A stretch of DNA of 64,000 nucleotides from Cellulomonas persica (GCF_007989825.1 NZ_BJUA01000002.1:248001-312000); one strand, 5' to 3'; shown: positions 18,469-27,379, counted from the stretch's first letter. Program-made: numbers and translations. The notes: generated from the letters alone by a model not told the origin.

Positions 18469-19350
18469 TCACTCCTTGCCGAGGGCGTCCTGCACCGTGC
18501 CGGCCGCCTTCTCGACGACGTTCGGCACCTCGGTCGTGCCGTAGAAGCGCACGTCCGGGTGCGTGGGCGGAGGCATCGGCACGCCCTGCGGGGGCTCGGC
18601 CACGTAGGTGAACTCGCCCTTGCCGTCCGGCGTCGGCCCCGACGCCCACGAGCCCTCGGACGCGTGGGCGCCGTCCGAGAAGTTGATGTACTGGTAGGCC
18701 ACGTCACGGTCCTCGTGACGCAACGGGAAGTTGCTGGGCACGGGCAGCTCCTCCACGCCCTCGGCGCGCAGCTCCGCCGCCGCCGCGAGCCACTGGTTCT
18801 GGTGCATGGTGTCGCGCGCGAGCAGGAACCCGAGCAGGTCTCGCACGCCCGTGTCGTCGGTCATGTGGTAAAGCCGGGCGACCTGCACGCGCCCCTGCAT
18901 CTCGGCGTTGGCGTTCGCCGTGAAGTCCGCGAGCAGGTTGCCGCTCGCGGTGATGTAGCTCCCGGACCAGGGGTTGCCCATAGAGTCGACGGGACGCGCA
19001 CCGGCGCCGGCGACGATCGCGTGCTGGATGTCGGTCCCTCCGATGACGGCGGCCACGGTCGGGTCGTCCTGCATCGCGCCCTCGGTGACGCCGACCGGCG
19101 CCTTCTCGAGCAGCTGGGCGATCATCGTCGCGAGGATCTCGACGTGGCCGAACTCCTCGGTGCCGATGCCGAAGAGCAGGTCGCGATACTTGCCGGGCAG
19201 GTGCGCGTTCCACGACTGGAAGGCGTACTGCATGGCGACGGTGATCTCGCCGTACTGCCCGCCGAGCACCTCCTGGAGCTTGCGGGCGTAGACGGCGTCG
19301 GGCTGGTCGGGCTTGGCCTGGTGCTGGAGCGTCTGACGGTGCAGGAACAT
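18469..19350 (-). CDS. Manganese catalase
   Basis: Dimanganese ferritin-like catalase that disproportionates hydrogen peroxide. Of the 293 residues, the ligand set can be read: E35 in GGQYGEITVAMQ, E66 and H69 in GTEEFGHVEILAT, E150 in NANAEMQGRVQVARL and H183 in ARDTMHQNQW. The C-terminus ends in a short EVPNVVEKAAGTVQDALG tail. The ATG at 19350 follows a GGAGG-type site. It stands alone, with about 155 bases to a candidate minus-strand TAGCGT box at 19502-19507. It is likely to be stress-induced, though no operator is evident. Confidence 0.92.
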   Translation of the reverse strand: MFLHRQTLQHQAKPDQPDAVYARKLQEVLGGQYGEITVAMQYAFQSWNAHLPGKYRDLLFGIGTEEFGHVEILATMIAQLLEKAPVGVTEGAMQDDPTVAAVIGGTDIQHAIVAGAGARPVDSMGNPWSGSYITASGNLLADFTANANAEMQGRVQVARLYHMTDDTGVRDLLGFLLARDTMHQNQWLAAAAELRAEGVEELPVPSNFPLRHEDRDVAYQYINFSDGAHASEGSWASGPTPDGKGEFTYVAEPPQGVPMPPPTHPDVRFYGTTEVPNVVEKAAGTVQDALGKE

Positions 19351-19646
19351 GGAGCCTCCCGTGCCGTCCGAGCCCGCCCGAGACGGCGGTCGTGGGGCCG
19401 GGTCGACGGCGCGCGGCCACGGCGACCGCCCGGTCGGTACCCGGGGCGCGCCGACGGCCTTCTTGCGCCGGAGCTGGGGCTCTCACGCGAGCCACCTCTC
19501 GACGCTAACCCGCCCTCGTCGCCCCGCAACTCCAGGCGACGCCGGCGCGGCCGGCCACCGGCGCGGACGACGGCGACAGGGGATGAGGGCGTGGGCCGGG
19601 TCGTCGTAGGGTGCGAGCAGGTGCAGGCTCGTCGACGGAGTGTGAC
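19351..19646. other. Divergent intergenic region
   Basis: Nearly 300 bases between the divergent catalase and PEP-mutase-type genes. The only signals I see are a minus-strand TAGCGT box at 19502-19507 and a plus-strand TAGGGT box near 19607-19612. No inverted repeat stands out. Confidence 0.4.
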
Positions 19647-20210
19647 ATGGGTGGGCACGAGGATCGGGTCGCGCAGTTCCGGCAGCTGCACCGCGACGGG
19701 TGCTTCGTCATGCCGAACCCCTGGGACGTCGGCACGGCCCGGTTCCTGGAGCGGCTGGGGTTCCCCGCGCTGGCGACGACGAGCGCGGGTGCTGCCTGGA
19801 CGCTCGGCGTGCCGGAGGCCCACCTGACGCGCGACCAGGCGCTCGACCACCTCCGGACGATCGCCGCGGCGGTGTCGGTGCCGGTCAATGCCGACTTCGA
19901 GGGCGGCTACGCGGTGGACCCGGCCGGCGTCGCCCGGAATGTGACGCTGGCGGCGGCGACCGGAGTCGCGGGCCTGTCGATCGAGGACTCCTCGGGAGAC
20001 CCTGCTCGCCCGCTCTTCGACGTCGGCCTCGCGGTCGAGCGGGTCGCGGCAGCGCGCGAGGCGATCGACGCGAGCGGCACGGGCCTCGTCCTGACGGCGC
20101 GCTCCGAGGGGTTCGTCTGCGGGGTTCCCGACATCGACGAGACGATCAGGCGCCTGCGGGCGTACGCCGACGCGGGCCTGCCGGACGTCGACGCGCTCCT
20201 GCACGACTGA
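19647..20210 (+). CDS. Short isocitrate lyase/PEP mutase-family protein
   Basis: TIM-barrel family that forms or breaks C-C or P-C bonds next to a carboxylate. The family motifs are clear: MPNPWDVGTARFLERLGFPA, ATTSAGAAWTLG, NADFEGGYAVDP and SIEDSSGD. It is 187 residues from the ATG at 19647 (GGAG eight bases upstream), whereas relatives are usually 250-290. Sequence similarity stops near AYADAGLPDVDALLHD, where relatives continue with AGADVLY and the last barrel strands. It is therefore C-terminally truncated and may be non-functional. An alternative start at 19611 only adds 12 residues. Confidence 0.7.
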   Translation: MGGHEDRVAQFRQLHRDGCFVMPNPWDVGTARFLERLGFPALATTSAGAAWTLGVPEAHLTRDQALDHLRTIAAAVSVPVNADFEGGYAVDPAGVARNVTLAAATGVAGLSIEDSSGDPARPLFDVGLAVERVAAAREAIDASGTGLVLTARSEGFVCGVPDIDETIRRLRAYADAGLPDVDALLHD

Positions 20211-20254
20211 CGGCCACCGCCACGCGATGCCGATACGTAGCAGTGCTAGGGTCG

Positions 20255-20279
20255 CCATACCTAGTACCTCAACGTATGG
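20255..20279. promoter_or_regulatory. Inverted repeat in the padR promoter
   Basis: CCATAC (20255-20260) and GTATGG (20274-20279) form a dyad; ATACGT at 20233-20238 and ACGTAT at 20272-20277 form a wider one. A TAGGGT -10 candidate lies at 20247-20252. This AT-richer block just before padR suits an autoregulatory PadR operator. Confidence 0.45.
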
Positions 20280-20288
20280 AGGCGGTCC

Positions 20289-20648
20289 GTGCGCATCGAC
20301 AAGGACCTCGTGGCAGCGTCCGCGACGCCGCTGGTTCTGGGCATCCTCGCCGACGGCGACCTGCACGGGTACGCGATCCTCAAGCGGGTCGACGAGCTGT
20401 CCGGCGGCAGGATGCAGTGGACCGACGGCATGCTCTACCCGCTCCTGCACCGGCTCGAGCGCAACGGCCTGGTGCGCGCCACGTGGGGGCTGTCCGAGGC
20501 CGGTCGCAGGCGCAAGCACTACGCGCTGACGCCCGCGGGGCAGGAGGCGCTCGCCCAGCGGCGGGCGCAGTGGGAGGTCGTCTCGGACGCCCTGCACCAG
20601 GTCTGGAGCGCGCTGCCCGCACCCCGGGCGGCGGAGGCCTGGGCATGA
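20289..20648 (+). CDS. PadR-family transcriptional regulator
   Basis: A 119-residue winged-helix regulator. The conserved blocks are LVLGILADGDLHGYAILKRV, then MLYPLLHRLERNGLVRA and GRRRKHYALTPAGQEAL. GGAGG lies about six bases before the GTG at 20289. The stop overlaps the ATG of the following membrane protein, a typical pairing of a PadR repressor with a permease-prefix membrane protein it controls. A dyad in its own promoter suggests autoregulation. The ligand is unknown. Confidence 0.92.
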   Translation: MRIDKDLVAASATPLVLGILADGDLHGYAILKRVDELSGGRMQWTDGMLYPLLHRLERNGLVRATWGLSEAGRRRKHYALTPAGQEALAQRRAQWEVVSDALHQVWSALPAPRAAEAWA

Positions 20649-22024
20649 GCGAGCACGGGACCCTCGGCGACGGACCCGGCCTGCAGCACCAGATCGACCA
20701 GTGGCGCACCTGGGTCTCGCGGCGCGACGCCATCAGCCCCGACGACGTCGCGGAGCTCGAGGACAACCTGCGCGGCCGCATCGCCGACCTGCGGGCGGGC
20801 GGCCTCGACGACGAGGAGGCCTTCCTCGTCGCCGTCCGCCGTCTCGGCAGCATCGACGAGATCTCGCGGGAGTTCGCGCGTGTGCACTCCGAGCGACTCT
20901 GGAAGCAGCTCGTGCTCGTGCCGGGGTCGCCGCCCGAGGCGGACCGTCGCCGCCGAGACCTGGCAGTCCTCCTCGCCCTGGCGGTCGGTGCCGGGATGGC
21001 GGTCAAGGCGCTGCTGGCCCTGGGCGACGACCGGAGCTTCGCACTCAACGTGGCGTTCGCGGTCCTGCCGTTCCTCGCCGCGTACTTCGCGTGGTCACGC
21101 AGCCTGCCGCGCCGGGTCGCGGGCACCCTCGCGGCGATCGCCGGCGGTGTCGCGCTCGCGGTGAACCTCTACCCCTTCGCGACCGACGGGCACGGCACGG
21201 CCACGGCGACGACGTACACGCTGGCGGCGGCGCACCTGCCCGTGCTGCTGTGGTTCCTGGTCGGCGTCGCGTACACCTCAGGAGCATGGCGCGACCACGC
21301 CCGTCGCATGGACTTCGTGCGGTTCACGGGCGAGCTGGCCATCTACTTCACGCTCGTCGCGCTCGGGGGCGGGCTGCTGACCGGGCTGCTGCTCGCGACG
21401 TTCGACGTCGTCGACATCGACGTCGAGCCGTTCGTGCAGGACTGGCTCATGCCGTTCGCGGTCCCCGGGGCGTTCCTCGTCGCGGCGTGGCTGGTCGAGG
21501 CGAAGAAGAGCGTCGTCGAGAACATGGCGCCCGTGCTCACCCGCGTGTTCCTCCCGCTCACGCTCGTCCTGCTGGTCGCGGCCCTCGTCGCGCTGCTCGC
21601 GGGCGGACCGTTGACCGGGGTCGACCGCAACCTGCTCATCCTCATGGACGCGATCCTGCTGCTCGTGCTCGCGCTGGTCCTCTACTCGACCAGCGCCCGC
21701 GACCCGGAGGCGCCCGCCGGCGCGTTCGACTGGCTGCAGCTCGCGCTCGTCGTCGCGGCGCTCGCGGTCGACGCCGTGGCGCTCACCGCGATGGTCACCC
21801 GGATCGCCGACGCGGGATGGACGGCCAACAAGACCGCTGCGCTCGGGCTCAACGTCGTCCTGCTCGTGCACCTGGTGCAGACCGGCCGGGTGCTGTGGCG
21901 GTTCGTCCGCGAGCGCGGAACCTTCGGCGCGGTCGAGCGCTGGCAGACCCGTTACCTGCCGGTCTACGCGGCGTGGGCCGCGGTCGTGGTCCTCGTCTTC
22001 CCGCCGGTGTTCTCGTACACCTGA
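20645..22024 (+). CDS. Multi-pass membrane protein with permease-prefix domain
   Basis: A 459-residue protein. The first 90 residues match the soluble 'permease prefix' module (ELEDNLRGRIADLRAGGLDD followed by EEAFLVAVRRLG), which in relatives precedes ABC-type permeases or sensor membrane proteins. About ten hydrophobic segments follow from residue 100 to the end. There is no catalytic motif. Coupled to padR by an ATGA overlap. The actual activity is unknown. The C-terminal half has alternating short loops and one conserved-looking charged loop (RFVRERGTFGAVERW). Confidence 0.72.
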   Translation: MSEHGTLGDGPGLQHQIDQWRTWVSRRDAISPDDVAELEDNLRGRIADLRAGGLDDEEAFLVAVRRLGSIDEISREFARVHSERLWKQLVLVPGSPPEADRRRRDLAVLLALAVGAGMAVKALLALGDDRSFALNVAFAVLPFLAAYFAWSRSLPRRVAGTLAAIAGGVALAVNLYPFATDGHGTATATTYTLAAAHLPVLLWFLVGVAYTSGAWRDHARRMDFVRFTGELAIYFTLVALGGGLLTGLLLATFDVVDIDVEPFVQDWLMPFAVPGAFLVAAWLVEAKKSVVENMAPVLTRVFLPLTLVLLVAALVALLAGGPLTGVDRNLLILMDAILLLVLALVLYSTSARDPEAPAGAFDWLQLALVVAALAVDAVALTAMVTRIADAGWTANKTAALGLNVVLLVHLVQTGRVLWRFVRERGTFGAVERWQTRYLPVYAAWAAVVVLVFPPVFSYT

Positions 22025-22157
22025 GCCGTCGCCGGCCGGTGACGTCCGCGACCGAGGCCGGGGCCGCACGCGTCCTCCCGCGCGCACCACGGACGACGGT
22101 GGGCAGCGGCTGTCGGCGCGTCGCCCCGGGCGCGAGCCGTGCCGACGTGTGCGCAGG

Positions 22158-23750
22158 TCAGGCGCCCAGGACCCAGCGGACGAGCGTCGTGACCGTGACG
22201 GTCACGAGCACGATCGACGAGACGCTCAAGGGGAACCCGGCGCGCAGCATGTCGGGCACCCGGACGTACCCGGACGAGTACGCGATCGCGTTGGGCGGGG
22301 TCGCCGCGGGCATCATGAACGTGCACCCCGCCGCGAGCGCGACGGGCGCCGCGAGCAGCAGCGGCCCGTGACCGAGCGCGACGCCGACGCCGCTCATGAT
22401 GGGCAGCAGCGTCGCGGCCGTCGCGGTGTTGGACATGAACTCCGTGAGCAGCACGGTCAGCGCGCACACGGCGGCGACCACGACGAGGGTCGGCATGCCG
22501 TCGAGACCGTGCGCGCGTTCGCCGATCCAGACCGACAGACCGGACGCGGTGATCTGCGACGCGAGGGCGAGCCCACCGCCGAACAGCAGCAGGATTCCCC
22601 ACGGCAGCTCGCGCGTGTCCGACCAGTCGAGCAGGCGTCCGCCGCAGTCGGCGCCCGACGGGAGCAGGAAGAGCAGGACGGCGACGACGACCGCCACGAC
22701 CTCGTCGTTCACCGGCGTGCCGGGCCAGACGAACGGCAGCGCGATCCACGACACGGCCGCGAGTGCGAAGACCGCCACGACGCGGTGCTGGGGCGCTCCC
22801 ATCGGGCCGAGCCGCCGCAGCTCGGCCCGCACCACGCTCTCGTCCTCGCACAGGGGAGCGGGGTCGAACCGGAACACGACGCGCGTGAGCACGAACCACG
22901 CGAGCAGCAGGAACACGACCGACAGCGGCAGGCCGACCGCCATCCACTGCCCGAACCCGATCTCGATGCCGTACGTCTCCGAGAGGTAACCGACGAGCAG
23001 CGCGTTGGGCGGGCTCGCGATGATCGTGCCGAACGAGCCGATGGTCGCCGCGTACGCGATGCCGAGCATGAGCGCCGACGACAGCCGTGGGTCGACGCGG
23101 CCGCGCTCGCGACCGAGCATCGCGAGCACCGAGACGCCGATGGGCAGCATCATGACGGCAGTGGCCGTGTTCGACACCCACATGCTCAGCAACGCGGTCG
23201 CGGTCATCATGCCGAGCACGAGCCTGCGGGGAGCGGTCCCGACGAGCCGCACCACGCCGAGCGCGATGCGCAGGTGCACGTCCCAGCGCTGCAGCGCGAT
23301 CGCGAGCACGAACCCGCCGAAGAACAGGAAGATGACCTTGTTCGCGTAGGGCGCGGCGACCTCAGCCATGGGTGCGACGCCACTCACCGGGAGGATCACG
23401 AGCGGGAGCAGCGCGGTCACCGCCAGCGGGAGCGCCTCGGTCATCCACCACACGCCCATGAGCACGAGCGTCGCGGCAGTCAGGGCTCCGGCGTACGCCG
23501 GCGCTCCGGCGGTCTCGGGCGTCATGTCGGGGACGAGCCAGGCCACGAGCGCCGCCAGGACCGGGCCGGCGACGAGGCCGACGGTGGACCTGCTGGGGCG
23601 GCGGAGCCGCTCCGCGCGCGGCACCGCACTGCCGCGCGCGCGGTCGGCCGGCGGGTGCGCGGGGGCGGGGACCGTTGCGGAGCTGATGGGAGACCTCTTC
23701 GTCGTCGCAGGCGGGCGTGTCTTCCTCCTCGACGCTAGCCCCCGCGCCAC
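22158..23750 (-). CDS. DASS (SLC13) family anion transporter
   Basis: Sodium-coupled di- or tricarboxylate, or sulfate, symporter of the divalent anion/sodium symporter family. The hallmark SNT motifs are present twice: WVSNTATAVMMLPI and FMSNTATAATLLP, each following a re-entrant hydrophobic stretch; PPNALLVGYLS and TPPNAIAYSSGY match the family too. There are about 11-13 membrane segments. The frame opens at 23750, giving 530 residues with a 55-residue basic leader. The start is uncertain and a GTG near 23670 is possible. Specificity cannot be read from sequence. Confidence 0.88.
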   Translation of the reverse strand: MARGLASRRKTRPPATTKRSPISSATVPAPAHPPADRARGSAVPRAERLRRPSRSTVGLVAGPVLAALVAWLVPDMTPETAGAPAYAGALTAATLVLMGVWWMTEALPLAVTALLPLVILPVSGVAPMAEVAAPYANKVIFLFFGGFVLAIALQRWDVHLRIALGVVRLVGTAPRRLVLGMMTATALLSMWVSNTATAVMMLPIGVSVLAMLGRERGRVDPRLSSALMLGIAYAATIGSFGTIIASPPNALLVGYLSETYGIEIGFGQWMAVGLPLSVVFLLLAWFVLTRVVFRFDPAPLCEDESVVRAELRRLGPMGAPQHRVVAVFALAAVSWIALPFVWPGTPVNDEVVAVVVAVLLFLLPSGADCGGRLLDWSDTRELPWGILLLFGGGLALASQITASGLSVWIGERAHGLDGMPTLVVVAAVCALTVLLTEFMSNTATAATLLPIMSGVGVALGHGPLLLAAPVALAAGCTFMMPAATPPNAIAYSSGYVRVPDMLRAGFPLSVSSIVLVTVTVTTLVRWVLGA

Positions 23751-23929
23751 CTCGTGCCGTGGGACCTTCGTGCAACGAGCCGGCCGACGCGTCCGGGCAT
23801 GCGCTCACCCGTGCCGGGTGGTGCCGCGGCCGTCGGGGCGCGACGACGATGACCGTGCGCCGCGCGGCGGCGCGCTCCGCCACGCGCGGCCCGCCTGCGT
23901 GGTCGGACGGCCCGGGGAAGGGACACACC

Positions 23930-25162
23930 ATGTCGCGACCTGCTCGAGCGACCGGAGTACGGCCCGGCGGTGCCGGGACCGACGCGCGGGGCACGGGGCT
24001 CGGGCCGACGGGGCACGTGTCGCGACGACGACGCCACCTGCGCGGCGTCGTCGTCGGCCTGGGCATCGTGTGCCTCGCGTCGACGGCGGTCTCGTGCAGC
24101 AGCACGGCCTCCTCCCCGGTCGCCGTGGCCGAGGCCGACGTCCGGGCCAAGGAACGTGCCTTGACGGACGCCGAGACGGCGGCCGACGAGGCCATGACCG
24201 ACTTCTGCGACGCGACCGCCGAGTACGTGACGTCGCTCGACCGGTACGGCGACGTGCTGCACACGAGCGCTCCGACCGTCGGCGACGTGCGGGATGCCGG
24301 TGCGGACCTCCTGGCACCGGCGCAGGACGCGCGCAGCGCCGGCCAGGCGGTGGTCCAGACGCGCGAGGCGGTGCTCGTCGCACGGGGTGCGCTGGTGGAC
24401 GCGCAGGACGCGCTCGCGAGCGCGCAGGCCGTCGCGGCGAGCCAGGCACCGCCCACGCCCGGGCCGCGTCCGACGAGCCCGCCGCCCGCCGTCGCGCCTG
24501 CCTCGGTCGATCGCGTCGAGCAGGCGGAGAAGGACTTCACGAGCACGGTGGCCGGCATCACCGACGAGACGCCGCTCGCGCAGGCGGCCGAGCAGTTCAA
24601 CGCCGCCGCGGTCGCTCTCGAGACCGCGTGGCTGCAGCTCGTCGCGCAGTCCGGCTGTCTGGACGACGACCAGCTGGCGCAGGCGGCCGCGGCGGCGAGC
24701 AGCTACACGAGCGCACTGCAGCAGTCGCTGGCGGACGCCGGGTACTACACCGACGAGGTCGACGGCATCTACGGCCCCGCGACCGTCGCGGCGGTCGAGG
24801 CCCTGCAGAAGGCGCACGACCTGCCGCAGACCGGCACGGTCGACAAGGCGACGGCGGCGGCACTCGAGGACGAGCTGACGGAGCTGGGTGGCGCCGAGGC
24901 GCAGGAGGCCCTCGTGACGACCACCGCGCTGCAGCAGACGCTCATGCTCGCCGGGTACTGGGACGGTCCGGTGGACGGCCAGTGGAGCGACGAGCTCGGC
25001 GCCGCGCTCGGTGAGGCGCAGGAGGCGCTGGGCGTCCCGGTCACGGGCGTGGTCGACGCGGCCACGGTCGGCGCCTTCCAGGAGGCGCTGGCCGCGGTGC
25101 GGGCGCCCGCTGCCGCACCGTCGTCCGACGAGCCGACGGCGTCGCCGGAGCCGTCGGCGTGA
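23930..25162 (+). CDS. Lipoprotein with two peptidoglycan-binding domains
   Basis: Predicted surface lipoprotein of 410 residues. A basic N-terminus (RRRRHLRG) precedes a hydrophobic stretch ending in the lipobox LASTAVSC near residue 55. The middle is Ala/Glu/Asp-rich and helical with a Pro-rich linker. Two PG_binding_1 modules follow: LQQSLADAGYYTDEVDGIYG and LQQTLMLAGYWDGPVDGQW. No catalytic domain is attached, so it probably anchors to or senses peptidoglycan. ATG at 23930 with a purine-rich GGGGAAGGG nearby. The role is otherwise unknown. Confidence 0.82.
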   Translation: MSRPARATGVRPGGAGTDARGTGLGPTGHVSRRRRHLRGVVVGLGIVCLASTAVSCSSTASSPVAVAEADVRAKERALTDAETAADEAMTDFCDATAEYVTSLDRYGDVLHTSAPTVGDVRDAGADLLAPAQDARSAGQAVVQTREAVLVARGALVDAQDALASAQAVAASQAPPTPGPRPTSPPPAVAPASVDRVEQAEKDFTSTVAGITDETPLAQAAEQFNAAAVALETAWLQLVAQSGCLDDDQLAQAAAAASSYTSALQQSLADAGYYTDEVDGIYGPATVAAVEALQKAHDLPQTGTVDKATAAALEDELTELGGAEAQEALVTTTALQQTLMLAGYWDGPVDGQWSDELGAALGEAQEALGVPVTGVVDAATVGAFQEALAAVRAPAAAPSSDEPTASPEPSA

Positions 25163-25205
25163 CGCCCGACCGTGCGGCGTCGGTGCGGCGTGGGACGCTC
25201 AGGTC

Positions 25206-25610
25206 GTGACACGCTATGCGATCGACGCACCCGTCGCGGTCCGGATCGTCCGTGAGGGCCTGACCGTCGCCGACGGGCACCAGCTGGTCGGGCCGAACCT
25301 CCTGCGTTCGGACGCGTTGTCGCTGCTCTACCGCGAGTTCCGGGACGTGGAGATGTCCATCGGTGCGCGTCGGCGTCTGCTCGACGGTCTCGCCGAGCTG
25401 CGGATCCGCCTGCTCGGAGACCGGGTGTCCCGGGCGATCGCGTGGGAGATCGCCGCGCGGCTGGGCTGGGAGGACACCTACCGCGCCGAGTACCTCGCGG
25501 TCGCGCAGCTCCAGGCGGATGTCCTGGTCACGCAGGACCCGCAGCTGGCGCAGGGCGCCGAGGGGATCGTGCCGGTCGTCGGGATCGACGCGCTCACGAG
25601 CGCGGGCTGA
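25206..25610 (+). CDS. Lone PIN-domain protein (VapC-like)
   Basis: A 134-residue PIN-type ribonuclease fold. Acidic positions of the active site are D7 (RYAIDAPVA), D36 (LLRSDALSLLYREF), D90 or E95 (WEDTYRAEYLAVA) and D111 (LVTQDPQLA). Thus a conservative Glu/Asp set is retained, although the usual third DALYVA block reads AEYLAVA. No antitoxin gene lies within 100 bases on either side, which is unusual for VapC toxins. Many actinobacterial PIN proteins of this subtype are orphans. The GTG at 25206 was chosen because upstream sequence lacks protein character. Confidence 0.7.
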   Translation: MTRYAIDAPVAVRIVREGLTVADGHQLVGPNLLRSDALSLLYREFRDVEMSIGARRRLLDGLAELRIRLLGDRVSRAIAWEIAARLGWEDTYRAEYLAVAQLQADVLVTQDPQLAQGAEGIVPVVGIDALTSAG

Positions 25611-25634
25611 GGGCCGGGCGACCGCCGGGCGTCG

Positions 25635-26567
25635 TCAGCGTGCGAGGACGTCGTCGGTGGTGGAGCCGGGCAGGGACACCGTGACCTGCGTGTCCCACGG
25701 GTCGCGCGCGGTGATGGACCGGCCGTCGTCGGCGAACGCGATGCCGCGTGCGCGCAGCCGGGCCGCGAGCGCGTCGAGGTCGTCCCGCGCGGGGACCGTC
25801 ACCGCGACGTCGCCCAGCCCGAGCGTGGATGCGCGCGGTCCGGCGCCCTGGCTGTTCCACACGTTCATCGCGACGTGGTGGTGGTACCCGCCGGCCGAGG
25901 CGAACAGCGCGCCGGGGTACTCCTTCATGGTCGCTTCGAAGCCGAGCGCGTCGACGTAGAACGACTCCGCGCGCGCGATGTCGCCGACCTGCAGGTGGAC
26001 GTGCCCGACGCGCCCCGCGAGCCGGGGCCCGGCGTCGAGCGCCTCCTGCGTGAGGTGCTGACGCAGGAACGCGTTCGGGTCCAGGAAGGTCGTGTCCATG
26101 AGGATCTGGCCGCGCGCGTGCAGCCACAGGCTGCGGTCGCGGTCGGTGTACAGCTCGATGCCGTTGCCCTCGGGGTCCGAGAAGTAGAACGCCTCGCTCA
26201 CGGAGTGGTCGCTCGAGCCGACGAAGCGGCTGAGCGGGTCCTGCGCTGCGCGGTACACGGTCGCGGCGAGGCTGGCCTGGTCGTCGAAGAGGAACGCGGT
26301 GTGGAACAGGCCCGAGGCGCGCGGGTCGACGCCCGGCAGGTCGGGCGTGTGCACGAGCCGCATCATCGGCGTGGTCCCGCGCCCCAGGACGCGGTGCACC
26401 TGGCGACCGCGGCTGCGCTCCTCGATGGGCTCCATCGCGAGCGCGTCGGAGTAGTACGCCGACATCCGCTCGAGGTCGCCGACGTGCAGGGTGACCGCGT
26501 CCATCGTCGTGTCGGGGTGGATGACCTTCTCGTCGCGTGCGGCGGTCTGGTCGAGGGGCGTGCTCAT
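25635..26567 (-). CDS. Two-domain VOC protein, catechol 2,3-dioxygenase type
   Basis: Extradiol ring-cleavage or related metal enzyme with two vicinal-oxygen-chelate domains. The N-terminal domain begins DAVTLHVGDLERMSAYY and carries GIELYTDRD; the second begins VGHVHLQVGDIARAESFY and contains GGYHHHVAMNVW, so His, His and Glu ligands are available. It is 310 residues from the ATG at 26567. It is divergent from a MarR gene, an arrangement seen with quinone- or catechol-responsive MhqR/YodB-like systems. The twin MarR sites in the shared promoter suggest induction by phenolic or electrophilic compounds. Confidence 0.83.
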   Translation of the reverse strand: MSTPLDQTAARDEKVIHPDTTMDAVTLHVGDLERMSAYYSDALAMEPIEERSRGRQVHRVLGRGTTPMMRLVHTPDLPGVDPRASGLFHTAFLFDDQASLAATVYRAAQDPLSRFVGSSDHSVSEAFYFSDPEGNGIELYTDRDRSLWLHARGQILMDTTFLDPNAFLRQHLTQEALDAGPRLAGRVGHVHLQVGDIARAESFYVDALGFEATMKEYPGALFASAGGYHHHVAMNVWNSQGAGPRASTLGLGDVAVTVPARDDLDALAARLRARGIAFADDGRSITARDPWDTQVTVSLPGSTTDDVLAR

Positions 26568-26616
26568 GCGGCGGGGCTCCTGGTGGCGGCGAGGACGGCC
26601 GGGCGGGCCGATGATG

Positions 26617-26630
26617 GTTGTACCTACAAC
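26617..26630. promoter_or_regulatory. MarR operator site 1
   Basis: GTTGTACCTACAAC is a near-perfect palindrome (arms GTTGTA and TACAAC with a 2-base centre) in the divergent VOC-MarR promoter. Confidence 0.7.
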
Positions 26631-26650
26631 TGCGACGGTACGGCAGAATG

Positions 26651-26664
26651 GTTGTAGGTGCAAG
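26651..26664. promoter_or_regulatory. MarR operator site 2
   Basis: GTTGTAGGTGCAAG is an imperfect second copy, exactly 34 bases from site 1, about three helical turns. It overlaps the candidate -35 of marR, whose TACGCT -10 lies at 26672-26677. Confidence 0.6.
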
Positions 26665-26683
26665 TTCTTGCTACGCTGCGGGC

Positions 26684-27307
26684 ATGACCCTCGCCGACCT
26701 GCGCTCCGCGGACACGGCCGACGCCCCCTCGCGGCAGGGCCGGCGCGCGGACCGCGATGCGGCCGAGCTGCTGCGGCGCGACGAGCGGATCGCCGTGGCA
26801 CGCCTGCACGCGCTGCTCGAGCTCCTGCCCACGGCGCTCGACAAGCAGCTCTCGTCGGCCGGCCTGACGTCGTTCGAGTTCACGCTGCTCGAGGCCCTGC
26901 ACGACGAGGACGGCGGGCGTATGCGGCTGTCCGCGCTCGCAGCGCGCACCAACGCGACGCTGCCGCGCCTCTCGCGCGTCGTGACCGGGCTCGAGCGCAA
27001 GGGGCTCGTCGACCGGACGCCGTGCGAGCAGGACGCCAGGGCGACGAACGCCGTGCTCACCACGGCGGGGGAGCGCGCCTACCTCGGCGCCCGGCCCCTG
27101 TATGCCCACGCGGTCCGCTCGATGGTCCTGGACGGTCTCGACGACGACGGCGTGGCGCACCTCGCCGACCTCACGCTCGCGATCCTGCGCCGCCTCGACC
27201 CCGACGGTCGCCTCGCCGTGACGGCGACGTGCGCGGCCGACCCGCGCGAGCAGCGCCCGCCCGCCGGATTCGAGCCCGCGGTCTGCGACGCCGACCCGAG
27301 GTCCTGA
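26684..27307 (+). CDS. MarR-family transcriptional regulator
   Basis: A 207-residue winged-helix repressor. The core includes LTSFEFTLLEALHDEDGGRM, the recognition region ALAARTNATLPRLSRVVTGL and the wing LVDRTPCEQDARATNAVLT. A C-terminal extension of about 35 residues (ADPREQRPPAGFEP) is not part of the fold. The TACGCT box six bases before the ATG at 26684 implies a leaderless mRNA. A single Cys in the wing (TPCEQD) could be a redox sensor as in some MarR proteins, which is inference. It faces the VOC gene across two operator copies. Confidence 0.88.
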   Translation: MTLADLRSADTADAPSRQGRRADRDAAELLRRDERIAVARLHALLELLPTALDKQLSSAGLTSFEFTLLEALHDEDGGRMRLSALAARTNATLPRLSRVVTGLERKGLVDRTPCEQDARATNAVLTTAGERAYLGARPLYAHAVRSMVLDGLDDDGVAHLADLTLAILRRLDPDGRLAVTATCAADPREQRPPAGFEPAVCDADPRS

Positions 27308-27317
27308 ACGAAGAATC

Positions 27318-27333
27318 CCTACCGCGCGGTAGG
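27318..27333. promoter_or_regulatory. 16-bp palindromic operator before the GH3 gene
   Basis: CCTACCGCGCGGTAGG is a perfect palindrome of the size bound by TetR-family dimers. It lies 47 bases before the beta-glucosidase ATG, just upstream of a TACGCT -10 candidate at 27342-27347. The TetR gene downstream of the glucosidase is the obvious candidate ligand. Confidence 0.65.
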
Positions 27334-27379
27334 TGACGGGCTACGCTCGAGCGACGCTGCCGCACGAGGAGGTCCGCCG

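Noticed and set aside
25206..25610. A toxin-antitoxin pair around the PIN protein
   Set aside because: No antitoxin-like gene is adjacent on either strand, so a functional pair cannot be claimed.
25635..26801. An upstream-extended start (26801) for the VOC protein
   Set aside because: The extra residues overlap the marR coding region and the operators; the ATG at 26567 gives the family's normal N-terminus.
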